DNA of 64,000 bases from NCBI RefSeq assembly GCF_006442815.1, contig NZ_VFVL01000001.1:186001-250000 (forward strand), in the 5' to 3' direction. Positions 61,194 through 64,000 of the stretch are shown one piece after another. Each line of letters starts with the position of its first letter. The first letter of the stretch is position 1. Below the pieces are notes generated by a model that made no database searches, had not been told where the DNA came from, and saw only the letters and a program-made list of their open reading frames with translations. This DNA comes from Mesorhizobium sp. B2-4-3. GTDB taxonomy: Bacteria > Pseudomonadota > Alphaproteobacteria > Rhizobiales > Rhizobiaceae. The translations under genes were made by a program, and so were the position numbers.

Positions 61194-62399
61194 ATGGCCA
61201 CCACCACCGCCCCCTGGGCCACCGAAAAGCCGACCGCCCTTCTGGTCCTCGCCGACGGCACGGTGATCGAAGGCCGCGGCCTCGGCGCCACCGGGTCGGC
61301 CGTTGCGGAAGTGTGCTTCAACACCGCGCTGACCGGCTACGAGGAAATCCTCACCGATCCGTCTTACGCCGGCCAGATCGTCACCTTCACCTTCCCGCAT
61401 ATCGGCAATGTCGGCACCAATGACGAGGACATCGAGGATTTGCATCCGGCCGCCCGCGCGGGCGCTGTCGGCGCCATCTTCAAGGCCAACGTCACCGACC
61501 CGTCGAACTATCGCGCCGCCGGCCATCTCGACCAGTGGCTGAAGCGGCGCGGCATCGTCGCGCTGTCCGGCATCGACACCCGCGCGCTGACCGTGCTGAT
61601 CCGCGAGAAAGGCATGCCCAATGCCGTCATCGCGCATGCGCCCGATGGCGTCTTCGACATCGAGGATCTGAAGCGGCAGGCCGCGGCCTGGTCGGGCCTG
61701 ATCGGCCTCGATCTCGCCAAGGAAGTCACGTCGGGCCAGTCTTCGGTCTGGCGCGAGACGCCCTGGGTCTGGAATGAAGGCTATGGCGAGCGAGGCCAGC
61801 CTTCCATGCACGTCGTGGCCGTCGACTATGGCGTCAAGCGCAACATCCTGCGCCTGCTTGCGGGTCTCGGCGCCAAGGTCACCGTCGTGCCGGCAAAGAC
61901 CGGCGCCGAGGAGATCATGGCCATGCAGCCGGACGGCATCTTCCTGTCGAACGGCCCCGGCGATCCGGAAGCGACCGGCGAATATGCCGTGCCGGTGATC
62001 CAGGACCTCTTGAAGACCGATATCCCGGTGTTCGGCATCTGCCTCGGCCATCAAATGCTGGCGCTCGCGCTCGGCGGCAGGACCGAGAAGATGCACCAGG
62101 GCCACCACGGCGCCAACCATCCGGTCAAGGACCACACCACCGGCAAGGTCGAGATCGTCTCGATGAACCACGGTTTCGCCGTCGACGCCGACTCGCTGCC
62201 CGAAGGCGTCGAGGAAACCCATGTCTCGCTCTTCGACGGCTCGAACTGCGGCATCGCGCTGACCGGCCGGCCAGTGTTCTCGGTCCAGCATCACCCCGAG
62301 GCCTCCCCCGGCCCGCAGGATTCGCATTACCTGTTCCGGCGCTTCGTCAATCTGATCCGCGAGCGGCGCGGCGAGAAAGCGCTGGCCGAACGCGCGTAG
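61194..62399 (+). CDS. carA: Carbamoyl-phosphate synthase small (glutaminase) subunit
   Basis: 401 residues. The N-terminal domain has LVLADGTVIEGRGLGATGSA and the class-I glutaminase domain shows FGICLGHQ with nucleophile C283 and HHPEASPG with H367/E369. It frees ammonia from glutamine and passes it to CarB for arginine and pyrimidine synthesis. ATG 61194 has CAGGAG upstream. carB is not in this window. Confidence 0.98.
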   Translation: MATTTAPWATEKPTALLVLADGTVIEGRGLGATGSAVAEVCFNTALTGYEEILTDPSYAGQIVTFTFPHIGNVGTNDEDIEDLHPAARAGAVGAIFKANVTDPSNYRAAGHLDQWLKRRGIVALSGIDTRALTVLIREKGMPNAVIAHAPDGVFDIEDLKRQAAAWSGLIGLDLAKEVTSGQSSVWRETPWVWNEGYGERGQPSMHVVAVDYGVKRNILRLLAGLGAKVTVVPAKTGAEEIMAMQPDGIFLSNGPGDPEATGEYAVPVIQDLLKTDIPVFGICLGHQMLALALGGRTEKMHQGHHGANHPVKDHTTGKVEIVSMNHGFAVDADSLPEGVEETHVSLFDGSNCGIALTGRPVFSVQHHPEASPGPQDSHYLFRRFVNLIRERRGEKALAERA

Positions 62400-62456
62400 C
62401 GACCTACGCAGGAAGTCGCCATTTGCGGACCGGCCTCACCTGAATACCGACACGCC

Positions 62457-63725
62457 TCAGGCCGGGTCGGTCACCGCCTCCTGCGTGTGCATGCGCTCGA
62501 CTTCCTTCGGCGTCGGCTTGGCCACTTTCGTCACGAAGACGATGACCGCCAGCGTCAGGAAGATCGCGCCGAGCACATAGGGCGCGCCGCCGAACACGAC
62601 CGGCGCGGTCGGGCTCGTGAACCAGGAAAAGATCGCCGTGTAGAGCAGCGGCGTGATGATCGAGGTGATCGAGAAGATTGAGGTCATCGCGCCCTGCAAT
62701 TCGCCCTGCGCCGAGGGCGGCACCTTGGCGGCGGCGAGGCTTCTGAGCGGCGGATCGGCCAGCGCCTCCAGGCAGCCGGCCACGATCACCGCATAGATCA
62801 TCCAGCCTTGCGTCGAAAACGCATAGCCGAAGGCGCTGAGCGCGGTGAAGGTCAGCCCGATCGCCGCCGTCCTCCACTCGCCGAGCTTGGGAATGATGCG
62901 CGGCAGCACCGTCGCCATGATGATTGCGCCGCACAGGCCGAAGGCGCCGAGCGAAAAGCCGATCTGCTGCTGGCTCCAGCCATAGCGATAAGTGGAGACG
63001 AACGACCAGACCGCCGGATACATCATGTGGCCGAGCGTCATCAGGAAGAACACCAGCCCGATCCAGCCGATGCCCGGATAATTGCGCATCTGCATGAGCG
63101 TGCCGACCGGATTGGCGCGCTTCCACTCGAAACGGCGACGGTGCTTTTCATCCAGCGTCTCCGGCAGCAGGAACATCGCGATCAGGAAATTCACGAAGGC
63201 AAGCGCTGCGGCGAAATAGAACGGCACGCGCGGCCCGAACGTGCCGAGCAGCCCGCCCAGCACCGGCCCGATGACGAAGCCTACGCCGAAGGCGATGCCG
63301 AGCAGGCCGAAATTCTTCGCTCGGTTCTCGTCGTTCGAGATGTCGGCGATGAAGGCGGACGTCGTCGAATAACTGGCGCCGGAAATACCGGCGAGCACGC
63401 GGCCGATGAACAGCATCGGATAGGACCAGGCGACGGCGCAGATCAGGTTGTCGATGGAAAAGGTCAGCACCGAGGCAAGCAGGATCGGCCGGCGGCCGAA
63501 GCGGTCGCTTAAGCCGCCCATGATCGGCGCGAAGACGAACTGCATCGCCGCATAGACGAAGAACAGCCAGCCGCCCTCGATCGCGGCCTGGCTGACGCTG
63601 ACGCCGCTCAGTTCCTCCAGATAGGCCGGCAGGACCGGCATGATGATGCCGAAGCCGATGATGTCGAGCAGCAGCGTCGTGAAAACGAGCGCAAGGCCCC
63701 GCTTGGCGGTTTTCGGGTCGATCAT
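62457..63725 (-). CDS. TCR/Tet-family MFS transporter
   Basis: 422 residues, twelve helices. Motif [21 protein letters not shown] and the TetA-type [20 protein letters not shown] at the start. It is an exporter; tetracycline resistance itself cannot be inferred. ATG 63725. Convergent with carA. Confidence 0.92.
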   Translation of the reverse strand: MIDPKTAKRGLALVFTTLLLDIIGFGIIMPVLPAYLEELSGVSVSQAAIEGGWLFFVYAAMQFVFAPIMGGLSDRFGRRPILLASVLTFSIDNLICAVAWSYPMLFIGRVLAGISGASYSTTSAFIADISNDENRAKNFGLLGIAFGVGFVIGPVLGGLLGTFGPRVPFYFAAALAFVNFLIAMFLLPETLDEKHRRRFEWKRANPVGTLMQMRNYPGIGWIGLVFFLMTLGHMMYPAVWSFVSTYRYGWSQQQIGFSLGAFGLCGAIIMATVLPRIIPKLGEWRTAAIGLTFTALSAFGYAFSTQGWMIYAVIVAGCLEALADPPLRSLAAAKVPPSAQGELQGAMTSIFSITSIITPLLYTAIFSWFTSPTAPVVFGGAPYVLGAIFLTLAVIVFVTKVAKPTPKEVERMHTQEAVTDPA

Positions 63726-63891
63726 GGTGACAAGCTCCTCATCCGCCTTGGGGCACAGGCGGGAGGGACCTTATAGGCGAGGTTAGCGGCGGGAACAATC
63801 CGCGAACGAAGGCAAAGGTCTTATGCTGACATCACTTGCCAGCTGCCGCTTATCGCGGATCGTCGCCGAAAATGAAGCGGCGGGCGCCGCC

Positions 63892-64000
63892 TCAGATAGG
63901 ACCGCTCATCGTGTTGCAGTCGGACAGCTTGCCGCTCTTGTAGCCGCGCGCCAGCCATGTCTGCCGCTGCTGCGAGGTGCCATGGTTGAAGCTTTCCGGC
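63892..64000 (-). CDS. C-terminal end of a YpfJ-family neutral zinc metallopeptidase
   Basis: The last 35 codons before a stop at 63892. PESFNHGTSQQRQTWLARGY and KSGKLSDCNTM are the conserved end of the YpfJ/zinc metallopeptidase family, including the Cys. The active-site HExxH lies beyond the window. Confidence 0.78.
   Translation of the reverse strand, partial: PESFNHGTSQQRQTWLARGYKSGKLSDCNTMSGPI

Overview
The window is a GC-rich chromosomal segment from an alphaproteobacterium of the order Rhizobiales, most probably Mesorhizobium or a close relative. This rests on the character of DnaG, RpoD, HlyU, YiaA and CarA, on the divergent LysR/TetR arrangements, and on rhizobial intergenic palindromes (45744-45799 and 51503-51549). 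No phage, insertion sequence, integrase or CRISPR array is visible. The content is mostly chromosomal core and accessory metabolism.

Layout. 1-2510: the start of a large autotransporter-type adhesin that runs off the left edge, and a membrane-anchored TPR regulator-like protein. 3260-15044 (minus strand): one tightly coupled twelve-gene operon, actA-actB-actC-actD-actE-actF, a 149-residue membrane protein, a SCO copper chaperone, then ctaC-ctaD-ctaE and a subunit IV gene. Almost every junction overlaps by 4-17 bases. It encodes a complete alternative complex III (quinol:electron acceptor oxidoreductase) with its own caa3-type oxygen reductase, so a whole quinol-to-oxygen branch without cytochrome bc1. 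Divergent from it is gcd, a PQQ glucose dehydrogenase that feeds the quinone pool. 18116-26924: FAD monooxygenase, EamA exporter, a paoABC-type periplasmic aldehyde oxidase operon, a DUF296 protein, an isochorismatase-like hydrolase, a GFA-family protein and a stand-alone ATP-dependent DNA ligase. 26956-27740: decayed genes. 27822-31661: DUF4142 protein, TPP enzyme, membrane and disordered proteins, and a tRNA with a CAT anticodon.

31883-37336: SIMPL protein, two arrays of palindromes flanking a small secreted protein, YcgN, a large OmpA-like protein with a Q/P/E repeat region, a possible small RNA, a YqhA-type membrane protein and an orphan ParD-like tail. 37330-41644: SDR enzyme, vapBC, and a LuxR regulator next to a degenerate (triad-less) HtrA homologue and an intact HtrA-type protease. 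41661-48829: a series of small regulator-target pairs whose operators can be read directly: TetR/VOC, LysR/azoR, TetR/PspA-YiaA and PadR. 49352-53750: rpoD and dnaG. 54612-64000: Na/Pi cotransporter, DUF2061, two MFS transporters, GNAT, a DnaB-like ATPase, a YkuD-like secreted protein, GatB/YqeY, carA, and the tail of a zinc metallopeptidase.

The best candidates for further work are the ACIII-caa3 operon with its uncharacterised 149-residue membrane protein and YSHP-type oxidase, and the two arrays of paired palindromes around 32700-32822 and 33320-33534, which have a higher-order two-hairpin period and covarying arms.
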